Positions 34,827 to 43,774 of a stretch of DNA of 64,000 bases are shown one piece after another. The stretch's first letter is position 1. Each line of letters starts with the position of its first letter. Under the pieces are notes generated by a model, which was given only the letters and a program-made list of their open reading frames with translations, did not search any database and was not told where the DNA came from. Source of the DNA: Pseudomonas sp. IB20 (lineage in GTDB: Bacteria; Pseudomonadota; Gammaproteobacteria; Pseudomonadales; Pseudomonadaceae); the NCBI RefSeq assembly GCF_009707325.1, contig NZ_CP046103.1, forward strand, positions 1,475,810 to 1,539,809, written 5' to 3'. A program made the position numbers and the translations under genes.

Positions 34827-35164
34827 ATGAACACCTCCTCCGACCGCTACGACCGCCTGACCCGCACGTTCCACTGGCTCACCGCCGCCGTGGTGGTCTT
34901 CCTGCGCAGATTGTTTTGGGCTTCCTGTTACGCTGGGCTCAAGGTGAACCCTTCCACTTTTTCGGACTGTTTCCTGTACCCGCGCCCTTTGTGATTGATC
35001 ACGCGTGGCGGGGCACCCTGGGTGGTCTGCATAACAATGTGGCCTGGGCGATCATCCTGCTGGCGGTCTTGATGGTAACCCCGATGTTCGCGGCGGCATG
35101 CCCGAAGGGCACGCATCCGGTTGGGGGCACTGGGTCCCATCACAAAGGCGGAACCTGCCAATAG
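34827..35164 (+). pseudogene. Cytochrome b561 remnant, frameshifted and fused to a small secreted-peptide tail
   Basis: The first frame (from ATG 34827) gives RYDRLTRTFHWLTAAVVVF, the standard b561 opening with its heme-ligand His. A shift near 34905 moves coding to another frame: QIVLGFLLRWAQGEPF, then HAWRGTLGGLHNNVAWAIILLA. It then joins VLMVTPMFAAACPKGTHPVG and GTGSHHKGGTCQ, which ends a distinct family of tiny exported peptides. Helices 3-4 and later heme ligands are missing, so no working cytochrome can form. It looks like a deletion fused two neighbouring genes and a frameshift followed. Confidence 0.75.
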
Positions 35165-35185
35165 TCGGTCTTTTGCGGGGCTGCG

Positions 35186-36097
35186 TCAGTGCTTCACGTC
35201 GTCGCTGGCAACTGCCAGCGACTTGCCCACCAGTTTAAGGACTCGGTCACGGCCGCCTTCTGCCAGTAAATAAGTACCGTCTCCTGTTCGCACAATCGAC
35301 TGCGGCGCCTTCAAGAACGACAAGATCGTCTGTTGCCGCCCCTGTTTATCAATCAGCAGCAACCGTGCCCGATGCGTCGAGTCTTCATTGACCCACAAAC
35401 CGCGTTCATCACACATCAAGAACGTCGGTTTGTTCAAGTCCGCCAGCACCACCGGATCGCTGCCGTCATCGGTCAGCTCACGCACCACGCCTTTTTTCTT
35501 TTCGGTGTAGAGCATTCGGCCATCGGTACAACGGGTGATGGACTCGCCTTCGTTCAGTTGATCGCGCAGCACGGTCAGCGACTGGTCGCTCCAGCGATAG
35601 CGCAATAGCCGCCCATTGTCCTTGCGGTCTTCGATGGCGTAGAGGTCGTCGCCTTCGACCCACAGGCCTTGCACGTTTTCGCCGCGAAACAGTTCAGTGA
35701 CCACACCATCCTTGAGAAAGCTCACCGGCGCATCGCCGGTTTCCTGGCTGAACACCCAGCCGCCGTGGGTCGCAAGCATGCCATCAGGTTTGGACAGGTT
35801 GCCCACCACGACTTCGCGTTGCCCATCCGGATAAATTCGCACGATGCTGCCTTTTGCATCGTTGAGTTCCTGGCTGATCATCAGCGAACCGTCGGGTAAA
35901 GGCATCAGCGAGGCGGCTTTCGGTACATCGCTGTAAACGGTGTGAACGCTCCAGCCGTTTGCCGCGCTGACGGGGTAAAAGCTTTGCCAGGCGAAGAAGC
36001 CGAGGGTCGCGATACCCATCAACCCGAACAGATACAACCCGAACCACAACGCTCGCTGCAGAGAGCCAGCGCCATTCATTATTGTCTTCTTGGTCAT
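35186..36097 (-). CDS. Membrane-anchored beta-propeller protein (SMP-30/NHL-like), unknown function
   Basis: A 303-residue protein with an uncleaved N-terminal helix (WFGLYLFGLMGIATLGFFAW, residues 18-37) and then a periplasmic domain with repeated blade motifs such as LSKPDGMLATHGGWVFSQE, LFRGENVQGLWVEGDDLYAI and NKPTFLMCDERGLWVNED. The pattern fits a six-bladed NHL/gluconolactonase-type propeller, but the acidic metal ligands of true SMP-30 lactonases are not evident. It is a single gene, with the toxin-antitoxin operon upstream on the same strand. Confidence 0.72.
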   Translation of the reverse strand: MTKKTIMNGAGSLQRALWFGLYLFGLMGIATLGFFAWQSFYPVSAANGWSVHTVYSDVPKAASLMPLPDGSLMISQELNDAKGSIVRIYPDGQREVVVGNLSKPDGMLATHGGWVFSQETGDAPVSFLKDGVVTELFRGENVQGLWVEGDDLYAIEDRKDNGRLLRYRWSDQSLTVLRDQLNEGESITRCTDGRMLYTEKKKGVVRELTDDGSDPVVLADLNKPTFLMCDERGLWVNEDSTHRARLLLIDKQGRQQTILSFLKAPQSIVRTGDGTYLLAEGGRDRVLKLVGKSLAVASDDVKH

Positions 36098-36130
36098 TGA
36101 TCACTCTGTCGGCCAGTGTTGGCGATGTGT

Positions 36131-36469
36131 TCAACCGTCTCCCGGTGGGATGGGCTGTCCGTCATTCTGTAAAAGTGCTGCGTAGTTTCGCTCACTGTAA
36201 TACAGCCCCAAAATCGACACCGTTTTAGTATCGGCGGCCACCATAAACGCGATCGTGGTGGTATGCCGATATTGAGTGATGCGCAACGTGGGTAGCAGGT
36301 CGTCACGGCGAATGCCGCGCAGTGGGAACACGCAAAGGCTTTCGCAGTAACTGATGATGTTGTCGATAAAGCGTGCCGCTACACGTGGGGATCCGGTATC
36401 GCTGATGCAGTGTTCAAGGGCGTCCAATTGCGCCAATGCTTCGGGCGAAAAGGCAACCGAATGACTCAC
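36131..36469 (-). CDS. ParE/RelE-family toxin
   Basis: A 112-residue protein with the type II toxin fold: SPEALAQLDALEHCISDTGS at the start, FIDNIISYCESLCVFPLRGI mid-protein, and a basic beta-rich core RRDDLLPTLRITQYRHTTTI. The GTG start overlaps the antitoxin stop by 4 bp, the standard arrangement. The YRHTTTIAFMVAADTKTVSI strand resembles ParE (gyrase-poisoning) more than ribosome-dependent RelE, but this is a weak distinction. Confidence 0.85.
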   Translation of the reverse strand: MSHSVAFSPEALAQLDALEHCISDTGSPRVAARFIDNIISYCESLCVFPLRGIRRDDLLPTLRITQYRHTTTIAFMVAADTKTVSILGLYYSERNYAALLQNDGQPIPPGDG

Positions 36470-36747
36470 GGTTTCTCAGTACCTTTTCGTTGGTGTTTGG
36501 CCGCCATGTGCTCGCGAACCTGCCCGTCGGACAGTGCTCGGCTAGGGTCAGCCTGGAGGGCGGCGGCCGCCGGAATAACCTCGTCGCGCAGCCAGTGGTC
36601 CATCGCACGATCACGCGCCAGCAGGGCACGCAGGCCGTCACGGAGGACTTCACTTTCACTGGCGTATTCACCAGAGGCGACTTTGGCTTTGACCAGAGCG
36701 GCCATCTCGATGGGCAAGGTAATGCTCATTTGCTGGGTTGAGCGCAT
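36466..36747 (-). CDS. ParD-type (CC2985 family) antitoxin
   Basis: A 93-residue ribbon-helix-helix protein. The RHH segment MSITLPIEMAALVKAKVASG and EYASESEVLRDGLRALLARD is the ParD/CopG dimer and DNA-binding core, followed by a C-terminal toxin-neutralising tail. The start at 36747 (MRSTQQMSITLP) is the conventional choice. An ATG at 36882 with a better ribosome site (GGAGCGAG) would add 45 residues of unclear function. It presumably autoregulates its operon. Confidence 0.8.
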   Translation of the reverse strand: MRSTQQMSITLPIEMAALVKAKVASGEYASESEVLRDGLRALLARDRAMDHWLRDEVIPAAAALQADPSRALSDGQVREHMAAKHQRKGTEKP

Positions 36748-37058
36748 GCCTAAGTCCGCCGATGAAGAGTAGGATTCAATCCTGCTTGACCATTGGCGCG
36801 TTGCAAGAAGCAACTGATCAATGCCGAGCGCCGGGGCCTCGTCATCCGCCCAAAAAGGCTGTGGGTTCTGGCAGGATTCCATGAGTATTTCTCGCTCCAA
36901 TTGAGTAGGTCAGGCCGCAAGTATTGACGCTTTTTAGCGGCTGTGTGGCTCAACCACATAAATAACTCACTGATATGTATGACTTCATATTTGTAGCAGG
37001 GTTATTAGCGTCGCACCGACGCAGGCACGCATGGCGCCTCATCACCGCCCATACGATA

Positions 37059-37994
37059 ATGCCCGCCAAATCGACCACACTGGCCCATTCCGTGATCATC
37101 AACTTCGACCTCAACGACCTCCAAGCCTTCCGCGCCGTGGTAGACAAGGGCAGTTTTCGCGGCGCCGCCGAGGCCATCCGTATCTCGCAGCCGGCGCTGA
37201 GCCGGCGTATCGAAAAGCTCGAGTCCGCACTCGACGTAAAGCTGTTCGAACGCACCACGCGGCGCGTCAGCCTGACCATGGTCGGGCGAGCGTTCCTGCC
37301 GCAGGTCGAGCGCATACTCGACGACCTCGACATCGCCTTGATGGGCATCAGTAACGTCGCGTCCACGCGCATGGGCAACGTCACCATCGCCTGCGTGCCG
37401 TCCACTGCTTACTACTTCATGCCCCACGTGATCTCCGAATTCCACAAGCTGTACCCGAAGATTCGCCTGCGGGTGCTGGACGCCAGCGCGGGTGAGGTGT
37501 GCAACGCGGTGGAAAGTGGCGAGGCGGATTTCGGCGTGAGTTTCAGCGGCAGCCTGGCAGATGAGGTGGAGTTCGAGCTGCTGTTGCAGGAGCGCTATGT
37601 GCTGGCCTGTCGTCGTGATCATCCGTTGGCTGCGCGTGACAGCGTGAGCTGGGCCGAGGCCTATGAACACGACTACATCACCGTGGACAAAACCTCGGGC
37701 AACCGCTTTCTGCTGGACCAGGCCTTGCGTGGCGTACGGGTGAAAAAGCCCAGCATCTGCGAGACCCACCATGTGACCACGATGATCGGGCTGGTGGAGG
37801 CTGGGCTGGGTGTGGCGATGGTGCCGTCGATTGCGATGCCGGCGGGCGCGCACCCGATTCTGGTGAGTGTGCCGCTGGTAGAACCGCAGGTGATGCGCAA
37901 TGTGGGCTTGATCAAGCGCCGCGGGCGTACATTGCCGCCGGCGGCGCTGGAGTTGGAGCGGTTGGTACGGGAAATGCCGTTTCGGTCAGCGTGA
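37059..37994 (+). CDS. LysR-type transcriptional regulator (convergent with citrate-type transporter genes)
   Basis: A 311-residue LTTR. The helix-turn-helix is in LQAFRAVVDKGSFRGAAEAI and RISQPALSRRIEKLESALDV; the effector domain begins at about residue 95 (GNVTIACVPSTAYYFMPHVI). ATG 37059 was chosen, though a GTG about 12 codons later (VIINFDLNDL) also fits homologue length. Its 3' end overlaps the stop of the convergent binding-protein gene by 9 bp (37986-37994). It is a plausible regulator of the 37986-40048 pair, but there is no divergent promoter to prove it. Confidence 0.85.
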   Translation: MPAKSTTLAHSVIINFDLNDLQAFRAVVDKGSFRGAAEAIRISQPALSRRIEKLESALDVKLFERTTRRVSLTMVGRAFLPQVERILDDLDIALMGISNVASTRMGNVTIACVPSTAYYFMPHVISEFHKLYPKIRLRVLDASAGEVCNAVESGEADFGVSFSGSLADEVEFELLLQERYVLACRRDHPLAARDSVSWAEAYEHDYITVDKTSGNRFLLDQALRGVRVKKPSICETHHVTTMIGLVEAGLGVAMVPSIAMPAGAHPILVSVPLVEPQVMRNVGLIKRRGRTLPPAALELERLVREMPFRSA

Positions 37995-38744
37995 CACCGA
38001 GTCCAAACCGGTGGATTGCACCACCGGTTGCGCCTCGGGCGAAGCCAAGTATTGCAGCAATGCCTTGGCTTGGTCCGGGTGTTCGGCGTTAACCGGAATG
38101 CCCGCCGCAAAGCGCGTCACCGATTGCACGTCTTCCGGGATCTTGCCGACGTAAGTCACACCGGGCACCGGCAACAATTCCGCCACCTGTTGCAAGCCCA
38201 CCTCGTAATCCCCCTTGGCAACCTGTTCGGCCACCGGGATGCGTTCGATCATCGTACCCTTGGCCGGCATGCCGAGCTTCTTGAACAGCTCCTTCTCGAC
38301 ATACACGCCGCTGGCGCTGTCCGAATACGCCACGGACTTGGCCTGGGTCAACACCGCCTTCAACTCGGCATCGGTGCCGATCGAAGGTTTAGCGGCGCCT
38401 TGCTTGACCACCAGGCCGATGCGCGAATCCGCCAGTTCCACGCGGGACGCTGGGTCGACCTTGCCCTGTTTGATCAAGTCGTCCAGGGCGTAGCCAACCA
38501 TAATCACCACGTCGGCGTGTTCGCCACGGGCCAGGCGGTTGGGAATCGCTTCCGGCGCCTTGCCCATCGACGGGCCGAGGATGGTGTCTAGGGTGTCGCC
38601 GCTGTGCTGGGCGTATTGCGGGCCCAGCAGTTTATAGGCAGCAGTGAAACCACCCGAGGTCATCACCTTGAGCTCTTCGGCCTGAGCCGTCAGCGCCAGG
38701 GCGCCGAGGGCCAGCGCCGTCAGGGTTTTGAACAATACCTTCAT
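37986..38744 (-). CDS. Periplasmic molybdate-binding-like (ModA/PF13531) protein beside MFS symporter
   Basis: A 252-residue secreted protein. Signal peptide [20 protein letters not shown], then an ABC-type solute-binding fold: ELKVMTSGGFTAAYKLLGPQ, then ADVVIMVGYALDDLIKQGKV and SVAYSDSASGVYVEKELFKK. No ABC permease or ATPase is nearby. Instead its ATG overlaps the MFS stop (TAATG). Family members of this type often co-occur with citrate/tricarballylate-like MFS or LysR genes. Its substrate is unknown and may be an organic acid rather than an oxyanion. Confidence 0.75.
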   Translation of the reverse strand: MKVLFKTLTALALGALALTAQAEELKVMTSGGFTAAYKLLGPQYAQHSGDTLDTILGPSMGKAPEAIPNRLARGEHADVVIMVGYALDDLIKQGKVDPASRVELADSRIGLVVKQGAAKPSIGTDAELKAVLTQAKSVAYSDSASGVYVEKELFKKLGMPAKGTMIERIPVAEQVAKGDYEVGLQQVAELLPVPGVTYVGKIPEDVQSVTRFAAGIPVNAEHPDQAKALLQYLASPEAQPVVQSTGLDSVSR

Positions 38745-40048
38745 TACGCAGCCCCCTGCATCACCTGCCCACGGGTATTGGCGCGGCGATACAACGCGAG
38801 GGTCGAGCACAGCGCACACAGCGCGGCAAACATCATCCAGTAGGCCGGCGAAGCCTTGTCTTCGGTGATGTGAATGAACCAGGTGGAGATCGCCGGAGTG
38901 AACCCGCCGAAGATCGCCGTCGCCAGGCTATAGGCCAGAGAGAAACCGGCCACGCGCACTTCTACCGGCATGATCTCGGTCAGCGCCGGGATCATCGCGC
39001 CGTTGTACATGCCGTACAGGAACGAGAACCACAACAGGGTTTCGAGCATATGGCTGAAGCTCGGCGCATTCACTACGAACGACAGCGCCGGGTAGGCGGT
39101 GATCACGGTCAGGGCGGTCATCGCCACCAGCACCGGCTTGCGGCCAAAACGGTCGCTGAGGGTGCCGCCAATCGGCAGCCAGACAAAGTTCGACACGGCC
39201 ACCAGCAACGTCACCAGCAGGGCGTCGGAGGTGCTCAGTTGCAATACGGTCTTGCCGAAAGTCGGCGCGTACACAGTGATCAGGTAGAACGCGGTGGTGG
39301 TCATGGCCACCATCAACATGCCGCCGATCACCATGGTCCAGTTCTTCACCAGGGTCGCCAGCACTTCGCGCATGGTCGGGCGATGCTTGCGGTTGGCGAA
39401 CTCTTCGGTTTCCTGCAGGTTACGCCGCAGCACAAAGATGAACGGGATGATCACGCAACCGATGGCAAACGGAATACGCCAGCCCCAATCGGCAACCACG
39501 GCCGGTTCCATCCACACGTTCAGGCCGTAGCCCAAGGCGGCGGCAACCACGATGGAGATCTGTTGGCTGCCCGACTGCCAGCTGGTGTAGAAGCCTTTGC
39601 GGCCTGGAGTGGCCATTTCGGACAGGTAAACCGACACACCGCCCAGTTCCGCACCGGCAGAAAAGCCTTGCAGCAAGCGGCCCAGCAGCACCAGCAGCGG
39701 CGCCCACAGGCCAATGGTTTGATAACCCGGCACCAGCACAATCAGCAGCGTGCCGCTGGCCATGATCGACAGGGTCACGATCAACCCTTTGCGGCGACCC
39801 ACGTCATCGATATAGGCACCCAAAATGATCGCGCCCAGTGGTCGCATCAGGAAGCCTGCGCCAAACACGGCGAAGGTCATCATTAATGACGCAAACTCAT
39901 TAGCGGCGGGGAAGAACGCAGCGGCGATGTAGGTGGCGTAGAAACCGAACAGAAAGAAGTCGAACTGTTCGAGGAAGTTGCCCGAGGTAACGCGGAACAC
40001 CGCACCAATTTTCGAGCGGGCAGAGTCGGGCCGGGAAGGGCTAGTCAT
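38744..40048 (-). CDS. Citrate-proton symporter-like MFS transporter (CitA family)
   Basis: A 434-residue twelve-helix metabolite:H+ symporter. Strong resemblance to plasmid Cit[21 protein letters not shown], then [40 protein letters not shown] and the mid-protein [18 protein letters not shown]. CitA imports citrate with protons; TcuC-type relatives carry tricarballylate. With the Tct system at 8-16 kb this would be the window's second tricarboxylate uptake route. It is first of two genes with the binding-protein-like gene. Confidence 0.85.
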   Translation of the reverse strand: MTSPSRPDSARSKIGAVFRVTSGNFLEQFDFFLFGFYATYIAAAFFPAANEFASLMMTFAVFGAGFLMRPLGAIILGAYIDDVGRRKGLIVTLSIMASGTLLIVLVPGYQTIGLWAPLLVLLGRLLQGFSAGAELGGVSVYLSEMATPGRKGFYTSWQSGSQQISIVVAAALGYGLNVWMEPAVVADWGWRIPFAIGCVIIPFIFVLRRNLQETEEFANRKHRPTMREVLATLVKNWTMVIGGMLMVAMTTTAFYLITVYAPTFGKTVLQLSTSDALLVTLLVAVSNFVWLPIGGTLSDRFGRKPVLVAMTALTVITAYPALSFVVNAPSFSHMLETLLWFSFLYGMYNGAMIPALTEIMPVEVRVAGFSLAYSLATAIFGGFTPAISTWFIHITEDKASPAYWMMFAALCALCSTLALYRRANTRGQVMQGAA

Positions 40049-40245
40049 GGTTTTGTGTCTCCAGCGTTCTTTTTGAAGTGCTTGTTTCGCTTAAGACCGC
40101 GGATAGTGGCTGACACATTTAGAAATGATAAGTGAGTAATTTGGATGTATTGATGCGCTCAGGCTATCAATCGCCCACTCCGTCAAAAATGCCGAGGCTG
40201 TTCTATGCTGAGGGTGTGACCAATTCTTACGGATGGGAGGTGGCA

Positions 40246-40389
40246 ATGGCTAACGAACACAAGCGCCAAGATGAGCGGGAGCGCGAGCAACCCCGGCAGC
40301 GTGAAGAGGAAAAACCGCAGACCTGGAAGCATCCCGACGACGGCACGGAGCTTTCCGAGCGCGACCAGGAGCGTCCGCTCAAGCCCTGA
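40246..40389 (+). CDS. Small charged protein of unknown function
   Basis: 47 residues, highly charged (MANEHKRQDEREREQPRQRE, then EEKPQTWKHPDDGTELSERD), with no hydrophobic segment. ATG 40246 follows a strong GGGAGG. It is not recognised as a known family and is likely disordered. Being short and low-complexity it could be spurious, but the ribosome site is good. Confidence 0.55.
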   Translation: MANEHKRQDEREREQPRQREEEKPQTWKHPDDGTELSERDQERPLKP

Positions 40390-40442
40390 CAATCAAGTGG
40401 AACACGGTCTAATAACCCGCACATCCCACATTGAATCTATGT

Positions 40443-40835
40443 TCAGCCCACGATCGGCGTACACAACTCCACCAGCGTGCCATCCGGGCAGCGCACATAA
40501 GACACCACTTGCCCCCAAGGCTTGGTGCTCGGTGCCGCCAGCTCTTTCGCGCCCAGTACAAGCGCCTTGGCGTGGGCGACGAACACATCCTCAGTGACGA
40601 ACCCCACCTCCATACCCAGTGGCTGCCTGGATGCGTGCGCTTCTACGTGGCCGCCGTCGAAATTCAACTCGCCCAGTTCATGCGCAGCAAATGAAAGGGT
40701 GGTGTCGCCGGTTTCCAGCTCACCATAAGTGCCCGATTCATGCAGGAAACGGCGATTGAAACCGAAGGCCTTTTCGAAGAATGCCAGTGAGGCAGCTACG
40801 TCCGGCACATAGATGATGGTGTAGGCGAATTTCAT
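40443..40835 (-). CDS. VOC-superfamily (glyoxalase-like) protein
   Basis: A 130-residue single vicinal-oxygen-chelate domain: MKFAYTIIYVPDVAASLAFF, FEKAFGFNRRFLHESGTYGE and C-terminal VVSYVRCPDGTLVELCTPIV. Paired beta-alpha-beta-beta-beta modules normally bind a metal. Many such proteins are glyoxalase, fosfomycin-resistance or dioxygenase-like, so the reaction cannot be assigned. Single gene. Confidence 0.82.
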   Translation of the reverse strand: MKFAYTIIYVPDVAASLAFFEKAFGFNRRFLHESGTYGELETGDTTLSFAAHELGELNFDGGHVEAHASRQPLGMEVGFVTEDVFVAHAKALVLGAKELAAPSTKPWGQVVSYVRCPDGTLVELCTPIVG

Positions 40836-40878
40836 GATTAAGCGGTCCTTGCTGAAAAAGTAAGCGGATTAAAACGGG

Positions 40879-41058
40879 TTATGAAAGCAGCACTGAAATA
40901 GGAAAGCCCCACGCCAAAACCAGATAGGCCACTGCCGCCGCCAGGCACAAGCCGATAAATACCCGCATCAGAGTCCTGACAGTGGGGTTGGCGATGAACT
41001 GGATAACCCAGAGACAGACCCCGGCCACCACGATGGCCAAGGCGAGAATGACCAGCAC
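40879..41058 (-). CDS. Small two-helix membrane protein, unknown function
   Basis: 59 residues from GTG 41058 with two hydrophobic helices (VLVILALAIVVAGVCLWVIQ; VFIGLCLAAAVAYLVLAWGF). AGGA sits 8 bp before this GTG, which is why it was preferred to TTG at 41082. Function unknown; it lies between the VOC gene and a divergent LysR gene. Confidence 0.6.
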   Translation of the reverse strand: MLVILALAIVVAGVCLWVIQFIANPTVRTLMRVFIGLCLAAAVAYLVLAWGFPISVLLS

Positions 41059-41188
41059 GATAGTGTTCCTGTAGCCCAGCAAAGCTGATTTATAGTCTCA
41101 AAGGCCCGCGTTGAACAGTGTGCACATAGACGCAGGGCCCCGGGTGTTTCTACACTGCCACTTGTTTAGGGCAGTGGGGCGAGCGCCG

Positions 41189-42124
41189 ATGAATCGCAAT
41201 GAATTACGCAAGGCCGATATCAACCTCATGGTCGTTTTTGAGACGTTGATGCTCGAACGCAATGTGACCCGGGTGGCGGAGAAGCTGTTTCTCGGCCAGC
41301 CGACCATCAGTTCGGCGCTCAATCGCCTGCGCACGCTGTTCAATGACCCGCTGTTCATTCGCGTCGGCCATCGTATGGAGCCGACGGCGCGGGCCGAGGA
41401 GATCATCAAACACCTGTCGCCCGCCCTTGACTCATTGTCGTCGGCCCTGAGCCTGACCCACGATTTCGACCCGTCCATCAGCACCATGACTTTTCGCATC
41501 GGTTTGTCCGATGACGTCGAGTTTGGCCTGCTGCCGCCCTTGCTGCGCGCGTTGCGCCAGGAAGCGCCGCTGGTGGTGTTCGTGGTGCAGCATGTGGACT
41601 ACTGGCGCATCCCCGACCTGCTGGCGTCCGGCGATATCACCGTCGGCATCACCCAGGCCCGCGGCCTGCCCGCGAATGCCAAACGTAAACTGTTACGGCA
41701 TATCCGCCCCTGCCTGTTGCGCGCCGACGCCTCGGACAAACCGCTGACCCTCGACGAATATTGCGCACGGCCCCATGTGCTGGTGTCCCACACCGCCAAC
41801 GTGTCCGGGTTTGCCGATGAATGGCTGGCCGAGATCGGCCGCAAGCGCCATGTGGTGCTGTCGGTGCCGCAATACAGCGCGCTGCCGGCCTTGCTTGCCG
41901 GCACCGACATGATCGCCAGCCTGCCGGACTACACGGCCCAGGCCATGGCCGCCGGCGGGAACCTGTTCTGCGAGCCGTTTCCGTTCGAAACCCCAACCCT
42001 GGACCTCTCCATGGTCTGGCTCAGCCATGTCGATACCGACCCGGCGGAACGCTGGATGCGCTCGCGGCTGGAGGCATTCATGAGCGAGCGCGACAGGCTG
42101 CCGGTGCTGGCGCCAAAATCTTGA
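41189..42124 (+). CDS. LysR-type transcriptional regulator (upstream of ltrA-like gene)
   Basis: A 311-residue LTTR with DNA-binding helix LERNVTRVAEKLFLGQPTIS and SALNRLRTLFNDPLFIRVGH, in the NodD/PcpR-like subset, and an effector domain from about residue 95. The ATG at 41189 lacks a strong ribosome site; the in-frame ATG at 41111 is less plausible. It is 26 bp before the LtrA gene in the same direction, so it could be co-transcribed with it. Confidence 0.85.
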   Translation: MNRNELRKADINLMVVFETLMLERNVTRVAEKLFLGQPTISSALNRLRTLFNDPLFIRVGHRMEPTARAEEIIKHLSPALDSLSSALSLTHDFDPSISTMTFRIGLSDDVEFGLLPPLLRALRQEAPLVVFVVQHVDYWRIPDLLASGDITVGITQARGLPANAKRKLLRHIRPCLLRADASDKPLTLDEYCARPHVLVSHTANVSGFADEWLAEIGRKRHVVLSVPQYSALPALLAGTDMIASLPDYTAQAMAAGGNLFCEPFPFETPTLDLSMVWLSHVDTDPAERWMRSRLEAFMSERDRLPVLAPKS

Positions 42125-42150
42125 GATAAACCCTTCAGGGAGAACCACCG

Positions 42151-43338
42151 ATGAGCCCATCGCGTTCCTTGCTGCGTGGTCGCGGCAGTCATGACAGTGG
42201 CAAGGTTGGCATGGTCGAGCTGTTTTTCGACCTGGTGTTCGTGTTTGCCGTGACCCAATTGTCCCATTCGCTACTGGCCCACCTGACCCTCGGCGGCGCG
42301 GTGCAGGTGGCGCTGATGATGGTTGCGGTGTGGTGGGTGTGGATCTTCACCTCATGGATCACCAACTGGCTCGACCCGGAAAAAATCCCGATCCGCATCG
42401 GTCTTTTCGGCTTGATGGTGGCCGGCCTGCTGCTGTCCTCGTCGATCCCCAAGGCCTTTACCGACCGAGGCGTGCTGTTTGCCGGCGCCTACGTGTTCAT
42501 GCAAGTAGGACGCACGCTGTTTGCGTTGTGGGCAGTGCGCGGTGAGTCGCTGAACATGACCCGCAATTTCCAGCGGATCCTGGCGTGGATGGTCTTTTCC
42601 GGCGTGTTCTGGATCACCGGCAGCCTGCTCGACGGTGAGCAGCGCCTGGCGTTCTGGGCGCTGGCACTGTTGATCGAGCTGATTTCCCCGTCGGTGTATT
42701 TCTGGGTGCCGGGCCTGGGGCGTTCGACGCTGACGGACTGGAACGTGGAAGGCAACCACATGGCCGAACGCTGCGGCCTGTTTGTGATCATCGCCCTCGG
42801 CGAATCCTTGCTGGTGACCGGCGCCACCTTCGCCGAATTGCCCTGGAGCCTGGAAGGCCTGGGCGCATTCCTGGTGGCGGTGGTGGGCAGCATCGCCTTG
42901 TGGTGGATCTATTTCGACAGTGGCGCCGAGCGCGCCCACCACCGGATTGCCAGTTCCGCCGACCCGGGCCGCCAGGCGCGGATTGCCTACACCTACCTGC
43001 ACGTGTTGATCGTCGCCGGGATCATTGTCAGCGCGGTGGCCGACGAACTGGTGCTGGTGCACCCGGGGCATGCCAGCCAGGCCGGTGTGGTGGCGATCAT
43101 CGCTGGGCCGTGGTTGTTTCTGTTGGGCAGTGCATTGTTCAAGTGGGTGATGAGTGACCGGCCATTGCCACCGTTCTCGCACCTGGGCGGGCTGCTGATG
43201 TTGCTGGTGCTGTTGCCGCTGGGGTTGCAGCAACTGTTTTCGGCGTTGCTGCTGGGTGCGCTGACCACGGCGGTGTTGGTGATCGTGGCGTTCTGGGAAA
43301 ACCGTGCGCTGCGCAGCCTGACCGAAGTTTCACAGTGA
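42151..43338 (+). CDS. Low-temperature requirement (LtrA-like) membrane protein
   Basis: A 395-residue polytopic protein with about twelve hydrophobic segments. The conserved MVELFFDLVFVFAVTQLSHS is near residue 20, with AERCGLFVIIALGESLLVTG in the middle: the two signatures of the LtrA family. The biochemical function of the family is not established. A ribosome site GGGAGAACCACCG precedes the ATG. Confidence 0.88.
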   Translation: MSPSRSLLRGRGSHDSGKVGMVELFFDLVFVFAVTQLSHSLLAHLTLGGAVQVALMMVAVWWVWIFTSWITNWLDPEKIPIRIGLFGLMVAGLLLSSSIPKAFTDRGVLFAGAYVFMQVGRTLFALWAVRGESLNMTRNFQRILAWMVFSGVFWITGSLLDGEQRLAFWALALLIELISPSVYFWVPGLGRSTLTDWNVEGNHMAERCGLFVIIALGESLLVTGATFAELPWSLEGLGAFLVAVVGSIALWWIYFDSGAERAHHRIASSADPGRQARIAYTYLHVLIVAGIIVSAVADELVLVHPGHASQAGVVAIIAGPWLFLLGSALFKWVMSDRPLPPFSHLGGLLMLLVLLPLGLQQLFSALLLGALTTAVLVIVAFWENRALRSLTEVSQ

Positions 43339-43408
43339 AAGCGCTCTGATTCAGTTCAACTGCATGCTATACGTGTGACTCTTTTCCTATAACTATTCGG
43401 AGCTTTTC

Positions 43409-43771
43409 ATGCCGCACCTGCACCTGGAATACACCGCCAATCTCACCGGCCTGGCCGTCGAGAAAACCCTCTTGCGGCTCAACAATGTGCTGATGGCGTC
43501 CGGGCAGTTCGGTTCCGAGTTTGATATCAAAAGCCGCGCCGTGAAGGTCGAGACCTTCCAGGTCGGCACCTCCCTCAGCCCGCGCGGCTTTATTGCGGTG
43601 AAGCTGTCGCTGCTCAGCGGGCGTTCACCACAGGTCAAGACGCAGCTGTCGGAAAGCCTGTTGGCGGCATTGCAGGACCAGTGCGAGTGGCCGGCGGATA
43701 TACAGGTTCAACTCAGCGTGCTGCTGGTGGACATGGATCGCGATTCCTACAGCAAGGTCGCCATCGGCTGA
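43409..43771 (+). CDS. 5-carboxymethyl-2-hydroxymuconate delta-isomerase family (HpaF-like tautomerase)
   Basis: A 120-residue CHMI-type tautomerase beginning MPHLHLEYTANL, whose Pro2 becomes the N-terminal catalytic proline after methionine removal. FSP-like RGFIAVKLSLLSGRS and VQLSVLLVDMDRDSYSKVAI follow the family pattern. CHMI normally acts in homoprotocatechuate degradation, but none of the other hpa genes are nearby, so its role here is uncertain. It is convergent with a LysR gene. Confidence 0.85.
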   Translation: MPHLHLEYTANLTGLAVEKTLLRLNNVLMASGQFGSEFDIKSRAVKVETFQVGTSLSPRGFIAVKLSLLSGRSPQVKTQLSESLLAALQDQCEWPADIQVQLSVLLVDMDRDSYSKVAIG

Positions 43772-43774
43772 GGG

